From: an uncultured Myxococcales bacterium
GTDB taxonomy: Bacteria > Myxococcota_A > UBA9042
Length of the DNA stretch: 64,000 nt
NCBI GenBank assembly: GCA_903883645.1
Contig: CAISBR010000206.1
Location: forward strand, 1-64,000
Reading direction: 5' to 3'
Below are positions 42,156 through 51,044 of the stretch, one piece after another. Numbering within the stretch: position 1 is the stretch's first letter; each line of letters opens with the position of its first letter. The notes below the pieces were generated by a model, which saw only the letters and a list, made by a program, of their open reading frames with translations, was not told the DNA's origin and did no database searches. The translations under genes and the position numbers were made by a program.

Positions 42156-43547
42156 ATGGTCGCTGCTCTGTCGTCTCGCGCGCCCCTGGCGCTGCTGGCT
42201 CTGGCGCTGCTGTCGCTGGGTGCCGAAGGTTGCCGCCGCCCCGCTGGTTCGCAGATCGTGCTAACCAAGGATCAGGAGCAGCAAATCTCCGAGAACGTGC
42301 TGACTGCGCCGCCGGCCGGTCTGCAGAACAAGGTCGACTGCAAGTTCGAAGACAAGCTCACGCTGCTGGGCTACGACATCAAGGGCCAGCCCAAGAAGGG
42401 CGGTACGTTCGACTTGGTCATGTACTACCGCGTCGATCAGCCTGTGCAGGGCGATTGGAAGATTTTTGTGCACTTTGAAGCCCCTGGCAAGCGTCGCCAG
42501 CCGTTCGATCACTATGGCGTCGGCGGTCTTTACCCCGTGGGCCAGTGGAAGAAAGGCGAGATCATCCGCGACGTGGTGCAGGTGCAAGTGCCCGCCGACT
42601 GGAGCGAAAACAGCGCGCAGGTGCTGATCGGCTTCTTCGACTGGGGTCTGTACACCACCAGCCAGGGCGACCGCCGCTTGAAGGTGGCGAGCCCCGGCAC
42701 CACCACCGTGCAGGGCGACGGCCGCGTGCTGCTGACCACCGTGCAGCTGGGCAGCGAAGGCGGCGAGCAGCCCAAAGCGGGCGGTGCGGGCAACGAGCCG
42801 ACCCCCAAGATCGACATGCAAGTCGCGGCGGCGATGGCCAATATGGTCAAGCAGTACAGCGTGGGCAAGGTCGCGACTGCACCGGTGATCGACGGCAAAG
42901 ATGATGAGTGGCAGCAGGTACCGGCGATTGCTGTGGCGATTCAGCCCAGTGGCCAGCCGCTCGCCAACAACCTGCGCGGTCAGGCGCGGCTGCAGTGGAA
43001 TGCCGAAAATCTGTTCTTTACCGCACGCTTTCGCGACGAAGATGTGCGCAACAGCCACACGGCCAACGATAGCGAGCTGTGGGAAGGCGACAATGTTGAG
43101 CTGTTCTTGCGCCTGCCCGGCCAAGACGGCAAGTACTACGAGCTGCAATTCTCGCCCAATGGCGCGCACTTTGATGCCATGTTCACCGCGCCGCGCACGC
43201 CGAAGTGGGAAGAGGCGAGCAAGTTCGACTCGGGCATGGAGATGAAGACCACCACGGAGGGCACGGTCAACGCCGACGGTGCCGATGTGGGCTTTGTGGT
43301 CGAGGCGAAGATCCCTTGGAAAAACCTGGGTCTAACTGCTGCTCCCCCTGTTGGCACGGTCATCGAGTCGAATGTGTACCGCATCGACGACAAGGGCGCG
43401 CACGACATGGGCCACATGGGCACCTGGGCCGCGGTCGGCGGCGATTTCCACAAGCTCGACGGCGCGGGCAAGCTGACGATTTCGGACCGGGCAACCGCTC
43501 CTGCCGCCCCTAGTGCTCCGGTCCCCGCGGCCGCGCCTATCAAGTAA
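42156..43547 (+). CDS. Putative lipoprotein with C-terminal CBM9-like domain
   Basis: A protein of 463 residues. The signal peptide ends at Cys26 (GAEGC; not an ideal lipobox). A mixed beta domain follows (about 45-200; MYYRVDQPVQGDWKIFVHFE, then GGLYPVGQWKKGEIIRD). The C-terminal part begins APVIDGKDDEWQQ, continues WNAENLFFTARFRDEDV and LWEGDNVELFLRLPGQDGKY, and is typical of CBM9-type carbohydrate-binding or sugar-sensor modules. The tail is Ala/Pro-rich. AGGAG lies eight bases before the ATG. It is followed ten bases later by mazG. Role unknown; extracellular polysaccharide binding is inferred. Confidence 0.8.
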   Translation: MVAALSSRAPLALLALALLSLGAEGCRRPAGSQIVLTKDQEQQISENVLTAPPAGLQNKVDCKFEDKLTLLGYDIKGQPKKGGTFDLVMYYRVDQPVQGDWKIFVHFEAPGKRRQPFDHYGVGGLYPVGQWKKGEIIRDVVQVQVPADWSENSAQVLIGFFDWGLYTTSQGDRRLKVASPGTTTVQGDGRVLLTTVQLGSEGGEQPKAGGAGNEPTPKIDMQVAAAMANMVKQYSVGKVATAPVIDGKDDEWQQVPAIAVAIQPSGQPLANNLRGQARLQWNAENLFFTARFRDEDVRNSHTANDSELWEGDNVELFLRLPGQDGKYYELQFSPNGAHFDAMFTAPRTPKWEEASKFDSGMEMKTTTEGTVNADGADVGFVVEAKIPWKNLGLTAAPPVGTVIESNVYRIDDKGAHDMGHMGTWAAVGGDFHKLDGAGKLTISDRATAPAAPSAPVPAAAPIK

Positions 43548-43556
43548 GCACCTAAC

Positions 43557-44441
43557 TTGACTGAAGAACTGCACCAAGACGCCCCTGGCTTTGAACGCCT
43601 GGTGTGGGTGATGAGCCAGCTGCGGGCGCCCGGCGGCTGTCCGTGGGATCGCGAGCAGAGCCTGGCGACGCTGCGGACCTACCTCATCGAAGAGTCGCAC
43701 GAGCTGCTCGACGCGATCGACGACCTGGGCGTGGCTGGTCAGCGGGATGCAAATGCCATTGAAGCCGGCGAAATTGCTGCAGATCCGGTCGACTTGGCCA
43801 ATCTGCGCGAAGAGCTGGGCGATGTGTTGCTGCAGGTGGCGTTTCAGTCGCAGATCGCCAGCGAAAGCGGTTGGTTCACCCTAGACGACGTGGCGCACGG
43901 CATTGCCGCGAAGATGATCCGCCGCCACCCCCACGTGTTTGGCGATCCGCAGGCCAAGGATGCCGGGCAAGTCCGCGATCGCTGGGAACAACAGAAGCGG
44001 CAAGAGGGTAAGGGGGCGCTCGACGGCGTGCCCAAGAACCTGCCCGGGCTGCTGCGGGCCCAGCGCATCGGCGACAAGGCGGCGCGGATCGGCTTTGACT
44101 GGCCCGACTTGCAGGGGGTGTGGGCGAAGATCCACGAAGAAATCGCCGAGTTGCAAGAGGCTGAGGCCCAGGGCGACAAGGCCGCCATGCAAGACGAGCT
44201 GGGCGACCTGTTGTTTGCGCTGACGAATCTGGCGCGGCACCTGGGCGTAGACGCCGAGTTGGGGCTGCGGCAGACACTTGACCGATTCACCAATCGTTTT
44301 GGTCATGTAGAGCGACAGGCCGAGGTGCGATGGGGTCGGCAGCACAAGGCGAGCCTGGATGAGCTCGAGGCGCTGTGGCAAGAAGCCAAGCAGCTAGAGC
44401 GGTTGGGGCAGTTGCCCGCCGCCGGCCGAAATCGAGGCTGA
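43557..44441 (+). CDS. mazG: Nucleoside triphosphate pyrophosphohydrolase
   Basis: A protein of 294 residues. The tandem MazG layout is visible: LRAPGGCPWDREQSL and LIEESHELLDAID, then LREELGDVLLQVAFQ, and a second unit IHEEIAELQEAEAQGD with DELGDLLFALTNLARHLG. The EExxE and ExxD metal-binding helices are intact in both halves. It hydrolyses nucleoside triphosphates to monophosphates and pyrophosphate and lowers abnormal nucleotide or ppGpp levels. The start is a TTG at 43557, nine bases after the lipoprotein stop, without a strong ribosome-binding site. A Gln/Ala-rich insertion between the first two motifs is a small deviation. dnaE follows 34 bases downstream. Confidence 0.92.
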   Translation: MTEELHQDAPGFERLVWVMSQLRAPGGCPWDREQSLATLRTYLIEESHELLDAIDDLGVAGQRDANAIEAGEIAADPVDLANLREELGDVLLQVAFQSQIASESGWFTLDDVAHGIAAKMIRRHPHVFGDPQAKDAGQVRDRWEQQKRQEGKGALDGVPKNLPGLLRAQRIGDKAARIGFDWPDLQGVWAKIHEEIAELQEAEAQGDKAAMQDELGDLLFALTNLARHLGVDAELGLRQTLDRFTNRFGHVERQAEVRWGRQHKASLDELEALWQEAKQLERLGQLPAAGRNRG

Positions 44442-44475
44442 AGTGTTGCTCAGGATCGGCTAGCCTGCGCGCACC

Positions 44476-47400
44476 ATGAGCTTCGTCCACCTGCACGTAC
44501 ATACCCAATACTCGATTGCTGACGCGACGTTGCGCATTGCCGACGCCGTGCGCTTTGCCGCCGAACAAAAGATGCCGGCGCTGGCGATCACCGATCACGG
44601 CAACCTGCACGGCGCGGTCGATTTTGCCAATGCCTGTAAAGAAGCTGGAATCAAACCGATTTTTGGCTGTTGCATGGCCATCGCCAACCGGCCGGTCGGC
44701 GAGCACGTGCGGCGCACCCACAATCTGACGCTGCTGGCCGAGACGGAGAAGGGCTATCAGAACCTGATCTACCTGATCTCGATGGCGAATCTGAAGGTGC
44801 CCGAGGGGGTGCGGCCGCGGCTGGACCCCGCAACGCTGCGCGATCATACCGAGGGCATTATTTGTCTCTCAGGCGATCTGTCGGGCGAGCTGGCCAATGC
44901 CCTGCTGCGCGGCGAGTCGGACGAGGCCTGGCGGGCGGCCGAGCGCTATAAGTCTTGGTTTGCACCAGGAAATTTCTATATCGAGGTGCAGCGCTCCGGG
45001 TTGCTCGAGCACGACCTGGTGGCGCCGCAGCTGGTCGACCTGGGCCGGCAGCTGGGCATTCCGTGCGTGGCGACCAATGATGTGCACTATCTGCAGCCTA
45101 GCGATGCGCGCGCCCACGAAGTGCTGCTGTGCATTGGCCTGGGCACGCAGGCGCGGCCCGAGAATCAGCGGCTGCCGACTGAAAAGCTTGACCTGGCCTC
45201 GCCCGCCGAAATGCGTAGGCGTTTTGCCGATTTGGACCACCTGTGCGATGTAGCGGTCGAGATTGCCGAGCGCTGCCAATCGTTCAAGATTACCCATGAG
45301 CCGATGTTGCCGCGCTTTCCGGTGGCCGAAGGCAAGACCGAATTCGACACCTTCTACGAAATGAGCCGCGCCGGCTTAGAGAGGCGTTTCACCGAGTTCG
45401 AGCGCATCGGCAAGCTCGTCGACCAAGAGGCGTATTGGCAGCGACTTGAGTTCGAGGTGGAGACCATCAAGACGATGGACTTCCCTGGCTACTTCTTGAT
45501 CGTGCAGGACTTTATTAACTGGGCGAAAGAGCAAGGCATTCCGGTGGGGCCAGGTCGTGGCTCGGGTGCGGGCTCGCTGGTGGCCTACTCACTGCGCATC
45601 ACGGACCTCGACCCGATCCCGTACAAGCTGCTTTTCGAGCGCTTCTTGAACCCGGACCGGGTGTCGATGCCCGACTTCGACGTCGATTTTTGCGAAGACC
45701 GCCGCACCGAGGTGATTCGCTATGTGTCGGAGCAGTACGGCGCGGAGCGGGTGGGGCAGATCGCCACCTTTGGCACGCTCAAGGCCAAGGGCGCCGTGCG
45801 CGATGTGGGGCGCGTGCTGGGTGTCCCGCTGCCCGAAGTCGACGCCATCGCCAAGATCATCGATACCGCGCTCGAGGGTGTCAAAGACGACAAGCACAAG
45901 ACGGTCGAAGATGCGATGCAGCGCGATCCGCGGCTGCTGCAGGCCATGGAACAGAGCTACGCGATTCGGCAATTGCTCGAGACGGCCCAGCTGCTCGAGG
46001 GGTCGATGCGCGGCACGGGTATGCACGCAGCGGGCGTAGTGATTGGCCGCGGGCCGCTGTGGACCCACGTGCCGGTAGGGCGCGGTCAGAACGGCGAAAA
46101 TGTGACGCAATTCGACAAAGACGATGTCGAGAAGGCGGGCCTCGTCAAGTTCGACTTCTTGGGTCTGTCGAACCTGACCATGATCGACCACTGCGTCAAG
46201 CTGATTCGCCAAGGGCAAACGCCGGGCGAGACGCCGTTCGATATCTCGGCCGTGCCGCTCGACGACAAGAAGGCCTTTGATGTGATCACCGCGGGCGACA
46301 CTGCGGGTATTTTCCAGTGTGAATCCCCTGGCTTTACCCGCATGATGGTAAAGATGAAGCCGACGGTGTTCGAGGACTTGGTCGCCTCGGGCGCGCTGTA
46401 CCGACCGGGTCCGCTGGGCATGGGCATGGACAAGGTCTACATCGACCGCAAGCACGGCCGCGAAGTGACGGTGTTCGACCACGAAGCGCTCGCCACGGTG
46501 CTGGGCGAGACCTATGGCGTGATCGTGTACCAAGAACAGGTCATGCAAGTAGCTCAAATTCTTGGTGGTTTTAGCCTTGGACAAGCCGACTTGCTGCGCC
46601 GCGCCATGGGCAAGAAGAAGCCCGCCGACATGATCAAGTGGGGCGAAGACTTCAAAAAGGGCTGCCAGGCGCGCGGCGACGTCGACATGGAGGTCGCCGA
46701 CAAGATCTTCGCGCTGATGGCCAAGTTCGCGGAATACGGCTTCAACAAATCGCACTCGGCGGCGTACGGCCTGATCACCTACCAGACGGCGTGGCTGAAG
46801 GCTAACTATCCCGTTGAATTCTATGCTGCTTTACTCACGCGCGACAAAGACGACACCGACCGTATCGTGGGCTATTTGCAGCAGGCGCGGCAGGGTGGCA
46901 TTCAGGTGCTGCCGCCGGACCTGAACGAGTCGGAACTGACCTTTAGTGTCGCGCAAGGGCGTGTGCGCTTTGGGCTGGGCGCGATCAAGGGCCTGGGTCA
47001 GGGCGCGATCGAAGTGCTGATGGAGGCGCGCAAGAAGGGGCCGTTCCTTAGTCTTTTTGATATGTTGCGACGGGTCGACACGCGCAAGGTCAACAAGAAG
47101 TCGCTCGAAGTGCTGATCAAGGCCGGCGCGTGCGATGGGCTCGGGGCCGAGCGCGATGTGCTGTGGGCCAACCTCGCTGTAGCTGTCGAACTGGCGCAGG
47201 GGGCGGCCAAGCGAGCGAATATCACAAGTCTTTTTGACGACGAGGAGCTGCAAGTCGACAAGTACCAGCCGGCGACCGACAAGTGGACGCAACGGCAGAT
47301 TCTGGCGTATGAAAAAGATGTGCTGGGCTTCTATGTGTCGGGCCACCCGCTCGATCGCTACGCCAAGGACCTGCACCGAATGCAAGTTCGCAGTCTAACA

Positions 47401-47991
47401 CAGCTAAAAGAATGGGACTTCTTTCTGAACAACGCGCCAGCACCCCGTGGCTCGCAGGACCCCAACGCGCCGCCGCGCCCGCGCCGCATGACCGCCATGG
47501 CTGCCGTGGTGGTGGTGGCGCATAAAGAGCGACCGCTGAACGACGGCCGGCGCATGGGCATCACAACCCTAGAAGATCGCTCGGGTCAGGCCGAGGCGCT
47601 GAGCTTTGATGGCTTGGACCAATTTGGCGAGTTGCTAAAGAGCGATCAGCCGCTGCTGCTGACCCTGCAAATCGCCGAGGACCGCAAAGAGGCCAACAAG
47701 GTCTCCTTGCGCATCGAAAAGGCGACGCTGCTCGAAGAGGCGATGAAGGACGAAGTCGAGCGGCTGACGGTTAAGCTGGGGGCGGAACAGTGCAACCCAG
47801 CCAAACTTAAGGCGTTGTCAGAAGCGCTGAGCGCGTTTCGCGGGCCGGCGCGGCTGCGGCTGCTCGTCCACATCGAGGGTCAGGGCGAGGTGGTGATCGA
47901 CGCCGGCGACCGCTTTATGGTGCAGCCGGGCGACGAGCTGGTCGGCGCGGTCGAGCGCATCTTGGGGCGCGGCGCGCTGACCTACGGCTAG
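44476..47991 (+). CDS. dnaE: DNA polymerase III alpha subunit
   Basis: A protein of 1,171 residues, full length. The N-terminal PHP domain starts at residue 4 (HLHVHTQYS). The catalytic palm has PDFDVDF, with D400, D402 and D404 as metal ligands. GTGMHAAGVVIGRG and the polymerase-finger motif KKKPADMIKWGE follow. A helix-hairpin-helix region (FGLGAIKGLGQGAIE) and a C-terminal OB-type segment complete it. It is the replicative polymerase in the cytoplasm. The ATG lies 34 bases after mazG, and it is convergent with a lipoprotein gene 24 bases beyond its stop. Confidence 0.97.
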   Translation: MSFVHLHVHTQYSIADATLRIADAVRFAAEQKMPALAITDHGNLHGAVDFANACKEAGIKPIFGCCMAIANRPVGEHVRRTHNLTLLAETEKGYQNLIYLISMANLKVPEGVRPRLDPATLRDHTEGIICLSGDLSGELANALLRGESDEAWRAAERYKSWFAPGNFYIEVQRSGLLEHDLVAPQLVDLGRQLGIPCVATNDVHYLQPSDARAHEVLLCIGLGTQARPENQRLPTEKLDLASPAEMRRRFADLDHLCDVAVEIAERCQSFKITHEPMLPRFPVAEGKTEFDTFYEMSRAGLERRFTEFERIGKLVDQEAYWQRLEFEVETIKTMDFPGYFLIVQDFINWAKEQGIPVGPGRGSGAGSLVAYSLRITDLDPIPYKLLFERFLNPDRVSMPDFDVDFCEDRRTEVIRYVSEQYGAERVGQIATFGTLKAKGAVRDVGRVLGVPLPEVDAIAKIIDTALEGVKDDKHKTVEDAMQRDPRLLQAMEQSYAIRQLLETAQLLEGSMRGTGMHAAGVVIGRGPLWTHVPVGRGQNGENVTQFDKDDVEKAGLVKFDFLGLSNLTMIDHCVKLIRQGQTPGETPFDISAVPLDDKKAFDVITAGDTAGIFQCESPGFTRMMVKMKPTVFEDLVASGALYRPGPLGMGMDKVYIDRKHGREVTVFDHEALATVLGETYGVIVYQEQVMQVAQILGGFSLGQADLLRRAMGKKKPADMIKWGEDFKKGCQARGDVDMEVADKIFALMAKFAEYGFNKSHSAAYGLITYQTAWLKANYPVEFYAALLTRDKDDTDRIVGYLQQARQGGIQVLPPDLNESELTFSVAQGRVRFGLGAIKGLGQGAIEVLMEARKKGPFLSLFDMLRRVDTRKVNKKSLEVLIKAGACDGLGAERDVLWANLAVAVELAQGAAKRANITSLFDDEELQVDKYQPATDKWTQRQILAYEKDVLGFYVSGHPLDRYAKDLHRMQVRSLTQLKEWDFFLNNAPAPRGSQDPNAPPRPRRMTAMAAVVVVAHKERPLNDGRRMGITTLEDRSGQAEALSFDGLDQFGELLKSDQPLLLTLQIAEDRKEANKVSLRIEKATLLEEAMKDEVERLTVKLGAEQCNPAKLKALSEALSAFRGPARLRLLVHIEGQGEVVIDAGDRFMVQPGDELVGAVERILGRGALTYG

Positions 47992-48015
47992 TTCACTCGA
48001 TAACATAGAGCATGA

Positions 48016-48678
48016 CTATAGGGAATTATAGGCGATTCTCCATACACCCTCTTCGCGCTCGAGCGTGATCGGCGCGGGGTAGTCGCGCGACTTCGAGAAA
48101 AGGAACAGCTTGATCCCCTTGCCCTCGGCGCCGCCCGTTTCGCGATCGCGCCGGGTGATGCGCACCGTGAACGGATTGTCTTTGACCACATAGCTCGCGG
48201 CGTACTGACGAAAATGCTTCCAACTGTAGGCCCGCAACTGGGCCACGGCAATGTCGGTGTCGCGGTTGCGCAGCACATTGAGCCGGGCATAACAGTCAAA
48301 CGCCGCGCTGTCGCTCAAGTCGCCCAGCGAACAAGCCAGCGCCGCGCGCAGCGCACCGTCGGGCGTGCCGTCGGCAAAGGTGCTGATATCCCCCACCGCG
48401 GTGGGCGTGACGACGGGCTTCTTGGCCACTTCTAGCGTTATTTCAGGCGCTTTACTGGGATCCGCTGGTTTTATCGGCGCAGACTCCACCGGCTTAGACT
48501 CCACCGGCTTAGACTCGGGCTTGGCCGGCTCAGGGGCGTGGCTGGGCGGCGCAATGTCGGGGTCGCCGGGCCGCTTGGGCGCATCGACCACCGCGGCTCC
48601 CGAGCAACCGGCCAGCAGCGCAGCGAGCAGGATAGGGCGAACAAGGGCAATTCGACGGTGAAAACGGGGTTCAGACAT
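48016..48678 (-). CDS. Putative lipoprotein, 220 residues
   Basis: The signal sequence ends in an ideal lipobox LAGC (Cys25). A Pro/Lys/Glu/Ser-rich spacer with the repeat ESKPV follows at about 50-75. The C-terminal domain of about 110 residues is basic and mixed (LACSLGDLSDSAAFDCYARL, then VKDNPFTVRITRRDRE) with two possible disulfide Cys. GAGG precedes the ATG at 48678; the frame extends 64 codons upstream without a start signal. No family is recognised. It is convergent with dnaE, and its start is divergent from the GNAT gene, leaving about 170 bases for two promoters. Confidence 0.78.
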   Translation of the reverse strand: MSEPRFHRRIALVRPILLAALLAGCSGAAVVDAPKRPGDPDIAPPSHAPEPAKPESKPVESKPVESAPIKPADPSKAPEITLEVAKKPVVTPTAVGDISTFADGTPDGALRAALACSLGDLSDSAAFDCYARLNVLRNRDTDIAVAQLRAYSWKHFRQYAASYVVKDNPFTVRITRRDRETGGAEGKGIKLFLFSKSRDYPAPITLEREEGVWRIAYNSL

Positions 48679-48851
48679 CAGCTTCCTCCTGGGCAGACTC
48701 GCAGATACCACGCCGCGGCGTACGAACCAAGCCAGCGCTTTGCGTCGGGTGCTTTTGGTCCGGGCCCGCGTGAGTGTATCATCCGCGCCCGGTTCAGGGG
48801 ATCCCGCCCCGGGGCAGTGGCGCGCGGCGAAATGCCCGCCAGGAGGCCGAC

Positions 48852-49340
48852 ATGGGAACACCGACCCCACCTTGCGTTGAAGTGGCTTTGACCAGCGATC
48901 GCGAGGCCGTTATCGAGCTGTTTGCCGAGGACTTGCGCGATCTGCACTTGCCCGTGCAACTACCAGCTCTTTCTGCAGTTTTCGACGAATTGGTGCGCGA
49001 CAGCCGCTCGGTGATCTTGGTGGTGCGCAACGAACCGGGCGGCACGGCGGTGGGCGTGCTGGTGGCCAGCCGGGTGCCGTCGGTCAAGTTCTCGGGCTGG
49101 TCGCTGTGGATCGAAGAGCTGTATGTGGGCAAGTCGGCTCGGCAACGCGGCCTGGGCCGGGTACTGGTCGAGCGGTTGCTCGAGATCGCCCGCCACGACG
49201 GCCTCGCTGGCATCGACCTCGAGGCCTACCACGGCAACGCCCCGGCCGCCCTGCTCTACCGCTCGCTGGGCTTTCGCCGGCTCGGACGCGAGCGCTTCTA
49301 CTACCGCATGGAGTGGGAGCACGAGGAAGACCTACCGTGA
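48852..49340 (+). CDS. GNAT-family N-acetyltransferase
   Basis: A protein of 162 residues. The acetyl-CoA motif A is ELYVGKSARQRGLGRVLVERL (R/QxxGxG), followed by IDLEAYHGNAPAALLYRSLGFRRLGRERFYYR, the usual motif B. Such enzymes acetylate amines of small molecules or proteins; the substrate is not predictable. AGGAGG lies directly before the ATG at 48852. The stop overlaps the sspB start by four bases (GTGA), so the two are translationally coupled. Confidence 0.87.
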   Translation: MGTPTPPCVEVALTSDREAVIELFAEDLRDLHLPVQLPALSAVFDELVRDSRSVILVVRNEPGGTAVGVLVASRVPSVKFSGWSLWIEELYVGKSARQRGLGRVLVERLLEIARHDGLAGIDLEAYHGNAPAALLYRSLGFRRLGRERFYYRMEWEHEEDLP

Positions 49341-49873
49341 CCACGCTGCGTAACCTACAGAAACGCAAGATTTTTGACGACATGCTCCAGGCAGGCATCG
49401 CCGCCGTGCACTTGGACGCGCGCCAGCCGGGCGTGCTGGTGCCGCCGCACTTGGCCGACCAGGCGTGGCTGGTGCTGAACTATTCGTGGCGCTACCGCGT
49501 CGCCGATTTCCGCTTTGACGACGAGGCTGTAGAAGCCTCCTTGTCGTTTGGCGGTCAATCGCACTTTTGCCGAGTGCCGTGGGCGGCGGTGTTTGCGGTA
49601 ACGGACCCGGGCCGGAGCCAAGGCCAAATCTGGCACGACGAAGTGCCGGGCGAGGTGGTGCCCGCCGCGGCCAAACCGCAGCCCGGCGCCAAGACGCAAC
49701 CTCGTGTCAAGACTGCGACTGGCAAGGCAAAACCGGCGCAGCTAGTGGCAGCAGATCCAGCCATCGAGCCCGCGCCAGATGCACCACGACCCAGTCTGCG
49801 CGCCATTGCCGGCGGCAACGAAGGCAGTGCGCCGACTCCGCCGCGCGCTGGTCACTTGCGTCGCGTCAAGTAA
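49337..49873 (+). CDS. sspB: SspB-like ClpXP adaptor protein
   Basis: A protein of 178 residues. The globular domain contains HLDARQPGVLVPPHLADQ, LVLNYSWRY, ASLSFGGQSHFCRVPWAAVF and a mid-domain Trp, matching stringent starvation protein B. SspB hands ssrA-tagged proteins to the ClpXP protease. After a low-complexity Ala/Pro/Lys linker of about 60 residues the protein ends LRRVK, close to the ClpX-docking tail LRVVK of Escherichia coli SspB. GTG at 49337 was chosen because it overlaps the GNAT stop; the longer open frame from 49106 lies inside that gene. Confidence 0.88.
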   Translation: MTTLRNLQKRKIFDDMLQAGIAAVHLDARQPGVLVPPHLADQAWLVLNYSWRYRVADFRFDDEAVEASLSFGGQSHFCRVPWAAVFAVTDPGRSQGQIWHDEVPGEVVPAAAKPQPGAKTQPRVKTATGKAKPAQLVAADPAIEPAPDAPRPSLRAIAGGNEGSAPTPPRAGHLRRVK

Positions 49874-49985
49874 AACGACCGCAGTCGGGTTTGAGTATTT
49901 TGTAGCCGGGTCCTAAGATCCCAGATCGTGCGGTCGGCAACTCATCTTTGGGCCAAGGCGATCGCCGCCAGCTTGGAATTTCAGC

Positions 49986-51029
49986 GTGCGCAAGGTTTAC
50001 CTTTTCGCTTTCTTGGTTGCACTTGGCGTCGTGGCACTGCTCACGCCGGTGGTGCTGGCGTGGTCGCGGCGATTGCAGCTGTACGACCAGCCCGACGGCG
50101 AGCGCAAGGTGCACAACACCCCCACGCCACGCACCGGGGGTATCGCGATTGCTATCGGCATCTTGGTGCCGCTCATTGGCCTAGCGCTGTACGGCAACGA
50201 CTTCTCGGAAACCATGCAGCGCGATCAGCAGCGCTTAGTGGCGTTCTTGGGTGGCTTCGCGGCGATCTTGGCACTGGGCGTGTACGACGACATCAAAGGC
50301 GTGGGCGCGTGGGGCAAGCTGGGCGTGCAAGCGCTGGTGGGCCTGGTGCTATGGCAGAGCGACCTGCGCGTCGATCACTTTAGCCTTTTCGATCATCCGT
50401 ACCATATTGGCCTGTGGTCGCTGCCGCTGACGATCCTGTGGGTGGCCGGTTTTGCCAATGCGATGAACCTGATCGACGGTCTCGACGGTCTGGCGGCGGG
50501 CGTGGCGGTGTTTGCTTCGGTGGCGCTGTTTGGCATTGCCCAGATCGACGCGGTGCCTATGCTGCAGCTAATTGCCGCAGTGACGGGTGGCGCAGCCTTA
50601 GGCTTCTTGCTATTCAATTTTTCGCCCGCGCTCATCTTCATGGGCGACTCGGGCAGCATGACGCTCGGATACGTCTTTGCCGTCGCCGGCTTGTGGAGCG
50701 CATCGCGGCGTGCGTCGGCCCTGGCGCTGGTGCTGCCCCTGCTGGCCTTGGGTCTGCCGCTGGCCGACACGGCCATCGCGTTTGTGCGGCGCGCGCTGAG
50801 CGGCAAGTCGCCTTTTCAGAGCGATCGTCTGCACATTCATCATCGGCTGGTAGCGCGTGGCCTGACCCATCGCCAAGCGGTCTCGGTGCTTTACGGCATG
50901 TGTGCGGTGCTGACGGGTGGGGCTATCGCACTGCGGGCGACCGAGGATGTCGAGATCGGCGCGGCCCTGGTCGGTGTGACACTGACCGTCATCGTGGGTC
51001 TGCGCTGGTGGCTGACTCGCAAGCGCTAG
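49986..51029 (+). CDS. WecA/TagO-type undecaprenyl-phosphate sugar-1-phosphate transferase
   Basis: A membrane protein of 347 residues with about 10-11 hydrophobic helices. It has YDQPDGERKVHNTPTPRTGG near the N-terminus, GVYDDIKGV with the catalytic Asp pair, ANAMNLIDGLDGLAAG, FNFSPALIFMGDSGSM and the HIHHRL motif near the C-terminus. These are features of the polyprenyl-phosphate GlcNAc-1-phosphate transferases that start O-antigen, enterobacterial common antigen or teichoic acid synthesis. The start is a GTG at 49986. It lies 113 bases after sspB and converges on a recombinase gene, with only 15 bases between the stops. The sugar transferred is uncertain. Confidence 0.9.
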   Translation: MRKVYLFAFLVALGVVALLTPVVLAWSRRLQLYDQPDGERKVHNTPTPRTGGIAIAIGILVPLIGLALYGNDFSETMQRDQQRLVAFLGGFAAILALGVYDDIKGVGAWGKLGVQALVGLVLWQSDLRVDHFSLFDHPYHIGLWSLPLTILWVAGFANAMNLIDGLDGLAAGVAVFASVALFGIAQIDAVPMLQLIAAVTGGAALGFLLFNFSPALIFMGDSGSMTLGYVFAVAGLWSASRRASALALVLPLLALGLPLADTAIAFVRRALSGKSPFQSDRLHIHHRLVARGLTHRQAVSVLYGMCAVLTGGAIALRATEDVEIGAALVGVTLTVIVGLRWWLTRKR

Positions 51030-51044
51030 TCACTCCAAGAGAAA

